A DNA stretch of 64,000 nt from Cryomorphaceae bacterium (GCA_016124575.1 WGNM01000025.1:1-64000), one strand, 5' to 3'. Counted from the stretch's first letter, positions 16,488 through 26,054 are shown. The notes: a model not told the origin generated them from the sequence alone. Numbers and translations: made by a program.

Positions 16488-17990
16488 TTAAAAATCACGA
16501 TAAGGGCGAACCAGTGGAGTGCATAAATTGATCATCAACCAACCATCAACGGGATTGTCTAGCTGGTTGTGTAAATAGCGCAACCCAAGCTCGGCGCCTA
16601 TGGTGACGGGAATCTTCGTTCCCAAGGTCCGATCGGCCCCAGCGCGCAGCAGGTACAAGTTGTTTTTTCGCCCTTGTCCGATGCTGTTGCCGAATAGTGA
16701 AGAGGGGTTGCGATACGATGTGAAAACATCAGCCCCAAAATTCAATCCGTCTTTGTCTTTCCCGAAATACGCCAAAACGAGATCGGCTCGGTAGGTCATC
16801 TGCTGATGTACTTTTTCGAATTTCGATACCCACTCTAAAAAATTGGTTCCTAGCGGATGGGCAAGCGATTGATTGAGATGTCCGTATGATTGCACTACGC
16901 TGCCGTGGGTGTATGTAAACGGACGAACGACGTTTATTTCGGTAAGTAGGTTGATATTCTTGCCTGCTACATTGTATGCTTTTGCACCAACTTGAATGGC
17001 GAACTTATTCGCCCACCATCCGCGCCGCCGGCGCAACTCGTCTATTAGAAACTCGTCGAGGTACAATTGTGAATAGAGGGTAACATCGTGGTCGAGTTCA
17101 ACTTTTGCTGATAGTCCGAGTAAGACGTTATCACCAGATCCTTGGGCAAACTCAACGGGTCGATAAAAAATCAATGGGTTGAGGTACGATGGCTCAAAGC
17201 CGCGTTGCGACAGGCTGTCTTTCTCCTGCCAAACAACGGTTTCAAAAAGCGATAGGTTGAAACGTGAGGTAACGTTCCAACTCAATGCGTGGTGGGCCAT
17301 GAATTTGGTGCGGTCTTGCCCTGTTGCATTGTCACGCATCATGGTCCACAAATTCACGTATTTAATTTTCCAAATGCGTGTGGTCAGGCGCGCATAGTTG
17401 TAGGGCGCGGCGTTGTGACTCAAAACCATGCTGCGGTACCCATCGCCCCAAAAATGTTTGTCGCGCCCTGCCTCCAGCATGAAATGATCGCCCATGCGCA
17501 GTCCTGCAGTGGCTGTCCACACATGCGCAAATTGAGCTGTGCCCGCTCCAAGCGCCTCGCCTTGTCCAGACAAAACACCGCGTTCATGGGTGAATTGCTG
17601 CAGGTAATCTGGGAAATACTGCCATCCTGTTTGGTAGTCGCCGCGAATAAAAAAGCGATCTCCAAAGGTGGTGGTGACTCCCAAACCTGCTGTGCCAAAG
17701 GTGGCGTTGCCAACTGTTGGGTACATACTGATGCCTCCATTCAGATCAGCCAATGGCTCAATCTTGAACTGCACTCCTTTTCGAATAGTAAATATGGAGT
17801 CGCGTGTTGATTGTATCTCTAGGGTGTCGATAAAGGGTGCAAAGGGGTAAATGCCTGTATGTACGTTTTTGGCCTGTGTCAATTTCTGAGCCGATGCCGA
17901 AAGGGGGTCGGTTAAGCGATAGCCTTCTGGCACTTGGGCGTGCAAGTGGGTCAGAATGAAACAGAGAAAGAGAACCAAGATGTGCTTCAC
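16488..17990 (-). CDS. Wzi/RemB-like outer-membrane beta-barrel protein
   Basis: This 500-residue protein has a signal peptide (MKHILVLFLCFILTHLHAQ) and many alternating amphipathic strands. Segments such as HFMLEAGRDKHFWGDGYRSMVLSHNAAPYNY and [13 protein letters not shown] also appear in the paralogue at 19113-20666. The family includes capsule-assembly Wzi and gliding-associated RemB, which act at the outer membrane in surface polysaccharide attachment. It ends with an aromatic residue (YRDF), as outer-membrane barrels do. It overlaps the glycosyl-phosphate transferase gene by 4 nt. Confidence 0.75.
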   Translation of the reverse strand: MKHILVLFLCFILTHLHAQVPEGYRLTDPLSASAQKLTQAKNVHTGIYPFAPFIDTLEIQSTRDSIFTIRKGVQFKIEPLADLNGGISMYPTVGNATFGTAGLGVTTTFGDRFFIRGDYQTGWQYFPDYLQQFTHERGVLSGQGEALGAGTAQFAHVWTATAGLRMGDHFMLEAGRDKHFWGDGYRSMVLSHNAAPYNYARLTTRIWKIKYVNLWTMMRDNATGQDRTKFMAHHALSWNVTSRFNLSLFETVVWQEKDSLSQRGFEPSYLNPLIFYRPVEFAQGSGDNVLLGLSAKVELDHDVTLYSQLYLDEFLIDELRRRRGWWANKFAIQVGAKAYNVAGKNINLLTEINVVRPFTYTHGSVVQSYGHLNQSLAHPLGTNFLEWVSKFEKVHQQMTYRADLVLAYFGKDKDGLNFGADVFTSYRNPSSLFGNSIGQGRKNNLYLLRAGADRTLGTKIPVTIGAELGLRYLHNQLDNPVDGWLMINLCTPLVRPYRDF

Positions 17991-19075
17991 TTTTTCGCGG
18001 CTTTAACGGGGATGAAAAATATGCTTTGAGCAACGATAAAGGCGATTGAGCCGACAAGTACAAATGATAAATTTGGCTTGTTTGCGGGCATCAAAAAGGC
18101 GACTGCAACAATGAAAAGGGAATATAGATAAAGGGTTAACACTGTTTGTTTGTGACTCATGCCGAGCTCCAACAAGCGGTGGTGTATGTGGTTTTTATCG
18201 GCGCTAAACGGCGACCGGCCTTGCACGGTGCGAATGAAAAACACGCGGATGGTGTCAACAAGTGGGTAGCCTAGTATCGCCATGGCCAGCACGGGCTTTG
18301 AAATGCCATGCATGGTTTGCGGCAGTCGATCAATAGGGAATTCGATGAGCTTGGTAGCTAAGACGTACATGACAACCCCTATGGTCAACGAGCCAGAATC
18401 GCCCATGAAAATGCGGGCCGGATTGAAGTTGAAGACCATGAAGCCCAACAATGCCCCGCCCAAACCAACAGCCAGCAAGGCCAATGGAAGATCGCCAGTT
18501 TCAAAAAACCAATAGGTAAATATAGCGCTGGCTAAGAACCCAATGCCGCTTGCCAATCCGTCGACACCGTCGATGAGGTTGAAGGCGTTGACAATAACGA
18601 TGTATACGAAAACTGAAAATAGATAACTGGCATAATCGGGTATGCTGCCAAGTCCGAATAACCCCCAAAACTGTGTGATGCGGATGTCGGCCATAAATAC
18701 CAAAATCACCCCAACTACCAAGTGTACGAGGAGTTTCTTGCTCGGACTAACACCTATAATGTCGTCTTTTAATCCCAAGAAGAATAAGATGAACATGCTG
18801 GCAACCAAATATTTAAACTCGTGCAACGCGGTGAGAGCGTCGTAGTTCATGCCGAGTTTGTAGGCGTGTTGCGATGGAAACCACAGACAATACCCGAGTA
18901 TGGTGCCGGCAAAAATCATGATGCCACCAATGGTGGGTACGCTTTTGCGGTGAAGCTTGCGCTTGTCGCCAGGCTCGTCGACAAGGTGTTTTAGTTTAGC
19001 CACTTTTATGAGCGATGGCATAGCCACGATGACAAGCCCGAAGGCTGTCAAAAAACCAAGTACGATCTCTTTCAT
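17987..19075 (-). CDS. undecaprenyl-phosphate sugar-1-phosphate transferase (WecA/MraY family)
   Basis: This polytopic enzyme of 362 residues transfers a sugar-1-phosphate from UDP-sugar to undecaprenyl phosphate, the first step of a surface glycan. Motifs in order are GLKDDIIGVSPSKKL (the DDxxG type), NAFNLIDGVDGLASGI, FMGDSGSLTIGV and the cytoplasmic loop SADKNHIHHRLLELG, whose HIHH motif is typical of WecA-like GlcNAc-1-P transferases rather than MraY. It lies between two Wzi/RemB-like barrels and downstream of fcl, which supports a capsule or O-antigen role. Confidence 0.87.
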   Translation of the reverse strand: MKEIVLGFLTAFGLVIVAMPSLIKVAKLKHLVDEPGDKRKLHRKSVPTIGGIMIFAGTILGYCLWFPSQHAYKLGMNYDALTALHEFKYLVASMFILFFLGLKDDIIGVSPSKKLLVHLVVGVILVFMADIRITQFWGLFGLGSIPDYASYLFSVFVYIVIVNAFNLIDGVDGLASGIGFLASAIFTYWFFETGDLPLALLAVGLGGALLGFMVFNFNPARIFMGDSGSLTIGVVMYVLATKLIEFPIDRLPQTMHGISKPVLAMAILGYPLVDTIRVFFIRTVQGRSPFSADKNHIHHRLLELGMSHKQTVLTLYLYSLFIVAVAFLMPANKPNLSFVLVGSIAFIVAQSIFFIPVKAAKK

Positions 19076-19112
19076 GCTGTTCTAATATTGGTATGTAAGT
19101 GCATCGCCATGC

Positions 19113-20666
19113 TTAAAAATCGTAATACTTATTGAATAATGTAACACTGAACTGAAGATAATAAAGAGAACTGAGCAAATGTCCGCTCTCGTCTTCTCGA
19201 TCTCGCCAACTCCAGCCCAGAATGGCTTGCATGTTCGATGTTGGATTGATCAAATACCCAAACCGCAAATCGCTTAACATGGTTTTTCCGTACTGCGCTG
19301 TTGCCGATGATATGTAGGCGGTTTCGTTAAAAACGTTGCCTTTGATGCCGGGGTCGTGCAGTTGGTACACGCCTTTCCATTCTGACCAAAAACGTTTGTA
19401 TCCGTGCTGTAGCACGACGATGTATTCTTTGAAATTCGTTCCCAAGGGGTGTGCGAGTGCTTGGTTAAAATGGGTGTAGCTTTGAAGGGAATTGCTGCTG
19501 CTAAACAATCCGATGCCACCTTCGTTGTATTCGAGTCGCAGGTTCATTCGGGGGAAAAGGATGTCGTGCATGCTCAATCCTGCCTGAAAACCGCTGTTAT
19601 TGGCTCCAGCAGCGTCAATCACGTATTGTCCGTAAGCATATGCCCGATTGCTAATTTTCACTTTCAAATCGGCGCCAACGATGTTGTTTTGCATGCTGTC
19701 GAGTCCGTACATGGCGGTGTTGATGCCTGGCAATGGCTGAAAATACTGCCACGGATACGGTTGGGTACCTGTACTGTCCCACCGTTGAAAAATGGTGGCT
19801 TCATACAATCCGAGTTCGATGCGTGGATGGGGTATCCAGCTTAGATAATGGGCTGCAAACCCTTTCTTTTTGAACAATGATTCGGGCACTTCGCCGAGAG
19901 GTAACCGCTCCAATCGGAGCATCTCGGCGTTGATGGTGGTGTAGCGCAGTTTCTTGTTTTTTGTCTCGAAATTCAAACGGAGGTAGGGGTAGTTGGAGGC
20001 TACATCGCTCAAAAGCATGCTGCGGTAGCCATGTCCGATGAAGTGGCGGCCGTAGCCGATATGGACTTGCATCCAGTCGGCGGCGCGAATAGAAATGACT
20101 CCTGAAGCAAAGTTGAAATCGCGCGCGTTCGATTTAAAGGGTTTAAACCGGCCTTGACCGGGAATAACGGCGAGCGAATCTGTTGCTTGATATAGCCAAA
20201 GCGGCAGCTGGGTTTGGTTTTCAAAAACGGTGGAGTGAAAAGAAACGACGTTATCGATGTCGCCATACAGCGCTATGCCGCGGGTGTTGTTGTAAATGGT
20301 CACTGAGTCTTGCCAGGCAGAGGTGTCGCCTAAATCGCGACCGATGTTCCAGTCTAACACGGCGTCGACGAATAGTGTTAGTCCGTCTTCGCGGACTTCC
20401 AACAAATGTTCTTTGGCCCATTTTACTTCGGGTTGGTTGAAGTAGCGGCGGTCGTTGGTTCTAAAACGCGGCACTGAGTTGCGAATGAATTCGTTGGCAT
20501 GAAAGGGTTTGAAAGCAGTATGTACGGTGGTGTCTGTTGACGATAAGCTGCGCTCAATGGCCTCTGTCATCCCGCGTTCAAGCGGAATTTGATACAGCTG
20601 CGACCATGCACTCAAGGTACAACAGCCAACGGCGAGTGCCACAAGTAACGCCGCTTTCAACTTCAC
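19113..20666 (-). CDS. Wzi/RemB-like outer-membrane beta-barrel protein (second copy)
   Basis: This 517-residue paralogue of the barrel at 16488-17990 has a signal peptide ([23 protein letters not shown]). It shares [21 protein letters not shown] and [14 protein letters not shown] and ends in YYDF. Two homologues in one operon suggest either heterologous partners or recognition of two glycans. It overlaps fcl by 4 nt and is separated from the transferase gene by 37 nt. Substrate binding residues cannot be assigned. Confidence 0.75.
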   Translation of the reverse strand: MKLKAALLVALAVGCCTLSAWSQLYQIPLERGMTEAIERSLSSTDTTVHTAFKPFHANEFIRNSVPRFRTNDRRYFNQPEVKWAKEHLLEVREDGLTLFVDAVLDWNIGRDLGDTSAWQDSVTIYNNTRGIALYGDIDNVVSFHSTVFENQTQLPLWLYQATDSLAVIPGQGRFKPFKSNARDFNFASGVISIRAADWMQVHIGYGRHFIGHGYRSMLLSDVASNYPYLRLNFETKNKKLRYTTINAEMLRLERLPLGEVPESLFKKKGFAAHYLSWIPHPRIELGLYEATIFQRWDSTGTQPYPWQYFQPLPGINTAMYGLDSMQNNIVGADLKVKISNRAYAYGQYVIDAAGANNSGFQAGLSMHDILFPRMNLRLEYNEGGIGLFSSSNSLQSYTHFNQALAHPLGTNFKEYIVVLQHGYKRFWSEWKGVYQLHDPGIKGNVFNETAYISSATAQYGKTMLSDLRFGYLINPTSNMQAILGWSWRDREDESGHLLSSLYYLQFSVTLFNKYYDF

Positions 20667-21595
20667 AAAGTCACTGTTTGTTGAAACTCCTCATATACGG
20701 CAGCTATGCCTTCGCGCAAGTTGATGGCGTGTTTCCATCCCATGTTTTGAATTCTGCTCACATCCATAAGTTTGCGCGGTGTGCCGTCGGGTTTGGTGCT
20801 GTCCCACGCGATCTCCCCTTCAAAACCAACGATCTCTTTTACGGTTTCCGCTAACTCGCGGATGGTGATGTCTTCGCCGCTGCCGACATTGACAAACATT
20901 TTACCGTTGTAGTTGAGCATGAGGAAGAGGCAGGCTTCGGCGAGGTCGTTTACGTGTAAGAATTCACGACGTGGTGAGCCGGTGCCCCATGCAGGAACGC
21001 TCGCATCGCCGTTGATTTTTGCTGTGTGGAATTTGCGTATCAGCGCCGGAAGCACGTGCGAGTTGTTGAGGTCGTAGTTGTCGTTCGGGCCATACAAATT
21101 CGTCGGCATCGCCGAAATGAAGTTGCAGCCGTACTGATCGCGGTAGGCTTCACAAAGCTTTATGCCGGCTATTTTGGCAATGGCATAGGGCTCGTTGGTG
21201 GGCTCTAGTTCGCCGGTGAGCAGACTTTCTTCGCGAAGCGGTTGATCAGCTAGTTTCGGGTATATGCATGAGCTGCCGAGGAACAAGAGCTTCTTCACAC
21301 CATTGCTGTATGCGGCGTGAATGATGTTGCTCTCAATCATGAGGTTGTTGTACAAGAACTCGGCGCGGTAGACGTTGTTGGCGTGTATGCCGCCCACCTT
21401 GGCTGCTGCTAAGAAGACGTATTCGGGCTTGTTGGAGGCAAAAAAGGCATTTACATCTGCCTGGTTCATGAGATCCAACTCCGATGAGGTCTTTGTCAGA
21501 ATATTGGTATAGCCTTCTGCTTGCAGCTTCCGCACGATGGCCGATCCGACCATGCCGCGATGTCCTGCAACGTATATCAAACTGCTTTTCTCCAC
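20663..21595 (-). CDS. fcl: GDP-L-fucose synthase
   Basis: The enzyme epimerises and reduces GDP-4-keto-6-deoxymannose to GDP-L-fucose, a precursor of surface glycans. It is an SDR-fold protein with the nucleotide motif GHRGMVG near the N-terminus, GSSCIYPK and the catalytic YAIAKIAG (Y-x-x-x-K). I place the start at the GTG at 21595, because [17 protein letters not shown] is the normal N-terminus. The ATG at 21643 would add 16 non-homologous residues, and a TATCTTAG -7-like box (21616-21623) falls in that extension. It is the first gene of the glycan operon. Confidence 0.9.
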   Translation of the reverse strand: MEKSSLIYVAGHRGMVGSAIVRKLQAEGYTNILTKTSSELDLMNQADVNAFFASNKPEYVFLAAAKVGGIHANNVYRAEFLYNNLMIESNIIHAAYSNGVKKLLFLGSSCIYPKLADQPLREESLLTGELEPTNEPYAIAKIAGIKLCEAYRDQYGCNFISAMPTNLYGPNDNYDLNNSHVLPALIRKFHTAKINGDASVPAWGTGSPRREFLHVNDLAEACLFLMLNYNGKMFVNVGSGEDITIRELAETVKEIVGFEGEIAWDSTKPDGTPRKLMDVSRIQNMGWKHAINLREGIAAVYEEFQQTVTL

Positions 21596-21742
21596 TTGGT
21601 TGTCCTTTGAGCGGCTAAGATACAATATCGTAACTATCCGCATCTTTTTGAAGAAAATGTTCGGTTTTTAAAAGTGTACAATCCAAAATGAGCTTTTTCC
21701 TCGTGCTAACAGCACGGATGTGAAAGTGGCCATATCCGAATA

Positions 21743-22105
21743 AAGACAAATATAATATTCAAAAGAGTGTTTATTAGTATAAATGAATAGTATAATAATC
21801 ATGCGTTTATTTACGATGAAAAGCAGGATCAATGGACGCTTTCGCCGGCCTATGATTTGACGTACGCGCTGAATCCGCTGTTCAATTATTCTCGGTCGGT
21901 GCAGGCGTTGTCTGTAAATGGCAAGCGGACGGATATCAAGCGCGAGGACATGCTCGCAGTTGCCGATAAGTACACGATTAAAAATGCTAGAAACATCATT
22001 CAAGAGGTTGTAGCTGCTATGGATTTTTGGCACCACGCCGCAAGTGATTTGCGCTTGCCACCCGGTATTGTAGACAGCATTCGCAAATCATTTGTGACTT
22101 TGTGA
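21743..22105 (+). pseudogene. C-terminal relic of a HipA-family toxin
   Basis: From 21791 the frame reads YNNHAFIYDEKQDQWTLSPAYDL and continues to SVNGKRTDIKREDMLAVADKYTIKNARNIIQEV. This matches the HipA kinase C-terminal region, where NHAF follows the catalytic-loop Asp/His and LSPAYDL carries the metal-binding Asp. The same frame upstream gives IIFKRVFISINE, then a TAG stop at 21788-21790, in place of the expected FKR-x-x-F-N-x-x-x-x-N-x-D-D-H. The catalytic loop is thus destroyed and the N-terminal two thirds are missing. No HipB-like antitoxin gene is nearby. Confidence 0.7.
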
Positions 22106-22152
22106 CTTTTTATCTTTGTTTGTTCAGCTGGAATAAGGCGCAGTTTGTAATA

Positions 22153-23823
22153 TTATTGACCAACAACTTCAGGCTGCTTTGCAAACAAAATATTTCTGAT
22201 ACGGGTGGTGGTTAAGTGAAAACCCAGAACATGGCCTTTTTCGTCGTAGACGTATTTGGCATTGGCAAAACCTGACCAGTTGACAAAATCTTTTCCAATG
22301 GACTGGATTTCAAAACTGCCATGTCGGCTATGATACCCTATGATGCCCCCATTGGCGGCTTGTATGCTGTACGTTGTCTCTAGCTCTGCACTGTAAAATG
22401 AACCACAATAGCTTGTAAGCTCTTCGGCAGTTGGGGCGGTGTTATCGAAGTATTCAAGGTGCTGCTCAGGCTTGTCGCCGTCTTGAACATGCATCACCAA
22501 TTTCCCATCCTTATTTCCAAAACGAACCTTTACCACCGCTTTGATGCCGCCAATCACGAAGGTAGAATCTTCTATTTGAAACAAAGGCGATTTAGCACCG
22601 TTTGTCCGTACGTACCATAGCGTATCGCTCTCCATCTGCACTGTCCGAAGATAGCTGTCGTTCCAATTCCAATAGCTTCCACAAACACTTTTCGCCAGAT
22701 CTTCATGTAGCGGGGTGACGGCAATCTCTTCGCTTGCTTGATTTTTCACCGTTTTATCTTCAAGAAGCAACGATAATAAGCCATCTACCCTTTGATGGGC
22801 GCGGTAATCGAGATAATTGCAGAGCACAATAACGGATAGTTGCTCATCGGGAAAATACATGCAAAACGATACGTAGCCCAGAATTCCACCCTCGTGATAA
22901 ATGCGCTTGTTCCCTTTGTACGTATCGACAAAAAGTCCGTTGGCATATTCATTTGGTGTTCCGCTGTTGAGTGCTTTTGTTGTCAACATGAAATCGATTG
23001 CGCTGGCCCACTTTTTATCTGGAGACTTGAGTTGGTTCAGCCATTTTTGCAGATCGGGAGCGGTAGAGTAGACATTGGAGGCGCCAATTTCGAGACCCGT
23101 ATTTTCAGCACAGATGAATACGTTTTCTTCCTTTTCGAAATAAGGTGTGCTGGTATTTCCGGCCGTTTTCTCGTTCAGGGCATCCACGTACGTGCTTTTC
23201 ATGTTCAACGGCATAAAGACATTGGAGTTCATCCACGATGAAAATTCTTCGCCGCTAACTTTCTGAATGATCAGGGCGAGAAGGACGTAGTTGGAGTTTG
23301 AGTACATGAATTCTTCGCCCGGTTCAAAGTTTAAGTCTTTTTGCTTGCAGAGGTAATTGTAGACATCCTCGGTATAAATCGCATCACCTTCTCTCCATCC
23401 GGCTATGCCGAAAAGCTCCGGCGTACTCCTCAATCCACTGGTGTGGTGCAGCAGGTGGCGAATTTTTATTCGATCTCCAAAATCAGGCAATTCGGGCAAA
23501 TGCATTTTGATGTTGTCGTCAGCCGATATCTTTCCCTGTTCTACCAATAGCGCGATTCCAAGGCCAGTAAATTGTTTCGATACCGAGGCGATATTGAAAG
23601 CTGTTTCAAGGTCATTTGAAACATTGTATTGCATGTTGGCAAAACCGAATGATTTCTTGAATATCGGTTCATTGCCTTTTGTAACCATGACGACTCCTCC
23701 GGGATGGTTTTTCTGATTCCAATCTTGAAAGATTCGGTCAATTTCTTTGATATTTTGAGCCGACGCGCCAAACCAAGTGAGCATGGCAATGGCTAAAAAA
23801 TTAGCTCGAATGAGATGTAACAT
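22153..23823 (-). CDS. serine hydrolase, beta-lactamase class C / D-peptidase family
   Basis: This secreted or periplasmic serine hydrolase has about 556 residues and a signal peptide (MLHLIRANFLAIAMLTWFGASA), which is why the start at 23823 is chosen over 23862. The active-site S-x-x-K is SVSK (residues 80-83) and the second motif is YSN (174-176); ILGYVSF may hold the third. After the catalytic domain a C-terminal beta-rich region of about 150 residues follows, as in many Bacteroidota class C-like esterases. Its natural substrate is unknown. It is a stand-alone gene. Confidence 0.85.
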   Translation of the reverse strand: MLHLIRANFLAIAMLTWFGASAQNIKEIDRIFQDWNQKNHPGGVVMVTKGNEPIFKKSFGFANMQYNVSNDLETAFNIASVSKQFTGLGIALLVEQGKISADDNIKMHLPELPDFGDRIKIRHLLHHTSGLRSTPELFGIAGWREGDAIYTEDVYNYLCKQKDLNFEPGEEFMYSNSNYVLLALIIQKVSGEEFSSWMNSNVFMPLNMKSTYVDALNEKTAGNTSTPYFEKEENVFICAENTGLEIGASNVYSTAPDLQKWLNQLKSPDKKWASAIDFMLTTKALNSGTPNEYANGLFVDTYKGNKRIYHEGGILGYVSFCMYFPDEQLSVIVLCNYLDYRAHQRVDGLLSLLLEDKTVKNQASEEIAVTPLHEDLAKSVCGSYWNWNDSYLRTVQMESDTLWYVRTNGAKSPLFQIEDSTFVIGGIKAVVKVRFGNKDGKLVMHVQDGDKPEQHLEYFDNTAPTAEELTSYCGSFYSAELETTYSIQAANGGIIGYHSRHGSFEIQSIGKDFVNWSGFANAKYVYDEKGHVLGFHLTTTRIRNILFAKQPEVVGQ

Positions 23824-23873
23824 GATGTGCTGTTTTTCTGATTTATGTTCGAGAAACCCCATGATTGTCTGAA

Positions 23874-24011
23874 ATGATATCGACTCATACCCGCCGTGAA
23901 TGCATCCATTATCTCGTGCGCTCTTGGCGACAAGAAATGGCCCTTCAGTTTAAAGAAGTCTGCGGTGTCGAGGTGATGTCAGCATCAAGCTATTTCGAGC
24001 CGACCTACTAA
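23874..24011 (+). CDS. small ORF of unknown function, possible gene remnant
   Basis: A 45-codon ATG frame begins MISTHTRRECIHYLVRSWRQ and ends SYFEPTY. Its composition (Arg, Trp, Tyr and amphipathic helices) looks more protein-like than random intergenic sequence. I do not recognise the family, there is no clear promoter, and it may be the tail of a decayed gene. It occupies the gap between the serine hydrolase and the terminator of the GldL-like gene. Confidence 0.25.
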   Translation: MISTHTRRECIHYLVRSWRQEMALQFKEVCGVEVMSASSYFEPTY

Positions 24012-24071
24012 ATGTCTGCCTCGAAAAGCCTCGGTTTCTCGCTGAATTACGGATGCTAAAAAAGGGATGAA

Positions 24072-24100
24072 AACCCTCGAGAGCTTGAGTCTCGAGGGTT
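24072..24100 (-). terminator. intrinsic terminator of the PadR/GldL-like operon
   Basis: AACCCTCGAGA (24072-24082) pairs with TCTCGAGGGTT (24090-24100), an 11-bp stem directly after the stop codon at 24109. A T-rich stretch follows on the minus strand. The inner part TCGAGAGCTTG matches 9 of 11 bases of the dispersed hairpin core seen at 6.2 and 49.5 kb. Confidence 0.7.
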
Positions 24101-24108
24101 CTTCTTGG

Positions 24109-25359
24109 TTAAAGCGCAGCGCTTGGCGGCCGCTGTGCTTCGGACTGGCTTTTTAGGTACATGAGTGCCAAATTTTCTGCCTGTTGCACTTGCAACTGAA
24201 GTGCAGAGAGGTTCGACACCGCGCCAATGAGTGAGACATTTTGAAAATGATACGTCGCCCAGGTTTGTGTTTCGCCCTTGATCGATACGTATAATTTGTT
24301 TGTGTCGAGGTTTATCAACTCAGACATGGCCTCTTGCATGTCTGCAGGAAAAACCGTGAGAATTTCATTTTTTATTGCTGCAACCTCCTCGATGATTTTG
24401 TCCATTTCTTTTCGGTCGAACAAACGGAACATAACCGCCACTTCAGAGTTTGCTCTGCTCAGATCGTGTAGTTTTAAGTTGGCCGCTTCCCCTTCTGAAA
24501 TGTTTTGTGTTGCTGCCATCAGCTCCAGTTTCAGCTTGTCTATTCGCGATACAAATTGCGACACCTCCGCATGGATTTTTTGTCCCCTATCATCGGTCAC
24601 CAGCAGATCATTGGATTTTGCCGCGTTTAAATTTTCTTCCAACTGCTCATTGATAACCGTTATGCCGTGGTTGAATAGACCCACATTTTTAAAGTTCATC
24701 AATTGCACCACCAGTATCACGCAGATAAACGAGATGATGGCACTGGTAATGGTAATCGACTTATTCAAGCTCGTTTTATAGCGCTGGTAGTAGTATACAG
24801 GCATGTATATTAGCGCAAGGATTACGAATCCACTCAGCATCAAGATATTGGCAGTAGGCCAGTGCATGAGTTTGAACGTAATGCCCGTAGCCATTACTGC
24901 CAGGCCAACAAAACCGGCGACCACAGTAATTTTTTCAGAAGGTGCCGACTCTTTGAGTTTATGCGAGAGCAGAATGGGGATGTAGCCGCATACCAGCAGC
25001 GCATTGCCCAGTACAACAAGAGCACCAGCACCGGGCCAATGCATTGCTTTGAAGAAAATCCCCGCCAAGAGAAATGCTACAGTAGCCAGTCCGAAACCCA
25101 GTGATAACTTTTTCATGGTTTCGTTCATTTGAGTTAATAATACAAGAGTTTGATGTTGAACCTGCATGAGTCCATCAGGTCCGAACAGCTTTATGGTTTG
25201 AACGAAGGCCGAGTCGAAGTGAATGCCTTCATCCATTTTACGTTCAATTGCAGTGCAGATATGGTCGAGCAGATCATCGTGAAGCGTGCTTAAATTGACA
25301 CCTCTTGCTTGAATTTCAGCACTTACAAATTCAATTTGTTGTTCAGTTAGCTCAGCCAT
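24109..25359 (-). CDS. PadR-linked membrane protein with two GldL-like segments
   Basis: This protein has 416 residues. Residues 1-75 form a helical cytoplasmic domain (HDDLLDHICTAIERKMDEG) like the HAAS/DUF1700 domains encoded next to PadR regulators. Two copies of a GldL-type membrane segment follow, FFKAMHWPGAGALVVLG and TFKLMHWPTANILMLSG, then two more helices. The last membrane helix leads into a periplasmic helical region starting NHGITVINEQLEENLNAA, which recalls GldM after its membrane helix. GldL and GldM form the motor of T9SS and gliding. It overlaps padR by 13 nt. Confidence 0.6.
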   Translation of the reverse strand: MAELTEQQIEFVSAEIQARGVNLSTLHDDLLDHICTAIERKMDEGIHFDSAFVQTIKLFGPDGLMQVQHQTLVLLTQMNETMKKLSLGFGLATVAFLLAGIFFKAMHWPGAGALVVLGNALLVCGYIPILLSHKLKESAPSEKITVVAGFVGLAVMATGITFKLMHWPTANILMLSGFVILALIYMPVYYYQRYKTSLNKSITITSAIISFICVILVVQLMNFKNVGLFNHGITVINEQLEENLNAAKSNDLLVTDDRGQKIHAEVSQFVSRIDKLKLELMAATQNISEGEAANLKLHDLSRANSEVAVMFRLFDRKEMDKIIEEVAAIKNEILTVFPADMQEAMSELINLDTNKLYVSIKGETQTWATYHFQNVSLIGAVSNLSALQLQVQQAENLALMYLKSQSEAQRPPSAAL

Positions 25360-25697
25360 GGTTCAAACGAATTTTTGTGGTTCAATACATTTTTCATGGT
25401 GTCCATAAAACGTAAAAACTCACTCACTTTTTCTTTCGCCTCCTCATTTCCCAGGTTGGTTAAACGGTAGTATTTTCTCACACGTTTACCGATGTTAACC
25501 AGCTCCGTTTCTACCGCCCCTTCGGCTTCAAGTTTGTGCAACATGGGGTACAGGGCTCCTTCTGTCAGTTGAATTTCATCATCCGTCAGCTCCTTTACCT
25601 TTTGCGTAATCTCATAGCCATACATCTTCGTGTTTTCTGAAAGCAGTTTCAGAATAATGGTTCTGAGTGTTCCTTTTACCAGTTCGCTTGAATACAT
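25347..25697 (-). CDS. PadR family transcriptional regulator
   Basis: This 116-residue winged-helix repressor has the PadR signature LLSENTKMYGYEITQKV, LTEGALYPMLHKLEAEGAVETE and KYYRLTNLG. The start MYSSELVKG at 25697 is chosen because a TATATTTG box ends 4 nt before it, leaving the upstream ATGs outside the transcript. PadR genes are commonly cotranscribed with the membrane protein they respond to, and here the two genes overlap by 13 nt. It probably autoregulates this promoter. Confidence 0.85.
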   Translation of the reverse strand: MYSSELVKGTLRTIILKLLSENTKMYGYEITQKVKELTDDEIQLTEGALYPMLHKLEAEGAVETELVNIGKRVRKYYRLTNLGNEEAKEKVSEFLRFMDTMKNVLNHKNSFEPWLS

Positions 25698-25701
25698 AGG
25701 A

Positions 25702-25709
25702 CAAATATA
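25702..25709 (-). promoter_or_regulatory. -7 box four nt from the padR start
   Basis: On the minus strand TATATTTG, then tcct, then ATG. It predicts a leaderless padR message and fixes the start codon choice. Confidence 0.5.
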
Positions 25710-25856
25710 CATAGAAGTCTTAGGTATTAACGATGAATGCATAAGAATATTATGTATGGATGTTTAACTGGTTGAAAATGAGGGTGATTAATTTTTATTG
25801 CGTCGGCCATGGAGCATGTCGGCTCCCCCATTTTTCAGACGGTTTGTAAATATTGA

Positions 25857-26054
25857 GTTGTGAATAGCTTTCAGATTGATATTTTTACGGATAGGTTACA
25901 ACGTTGGCTGAACTTGGATGCTGCAATGACTTGTTGTGATTAGCTTTCAGATTGATATTTTTACGGATAGGTTACAACTGCATATTTTCAATTTATTGCA
26001 CCGTTGGCGTTGTGATTAGATTTCAGATTGAGTGTTTTGAAGGTGGGCGCAGAG
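25857..26054 (+). CRISPR. two-spacer CRISPR relic, type II-like repeats, no cas genes
   Basis: Two 46-bp repeats at 25857-25902 and 25933-25978 differ at one base. They begin GTTGTGA and end GGTTACAAC. Each is followed by a spacer of exactly 30 bp (25903-25932 and 25979-26008). A third repeat begins at 26009 with GTTGTGATTAGATTTCAGAT and then decays, as terminal repeats do, so the leader side is on the left. A 46-bp repeat with 30-bp spacers and GTTGTG...ACAAC ends is the layout of Bacteroidota type II-C arrays. No cas gene or anti-repeat was found in the window. The rest of 25710-26329 holds no supported gene. Confidence 0.8.
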
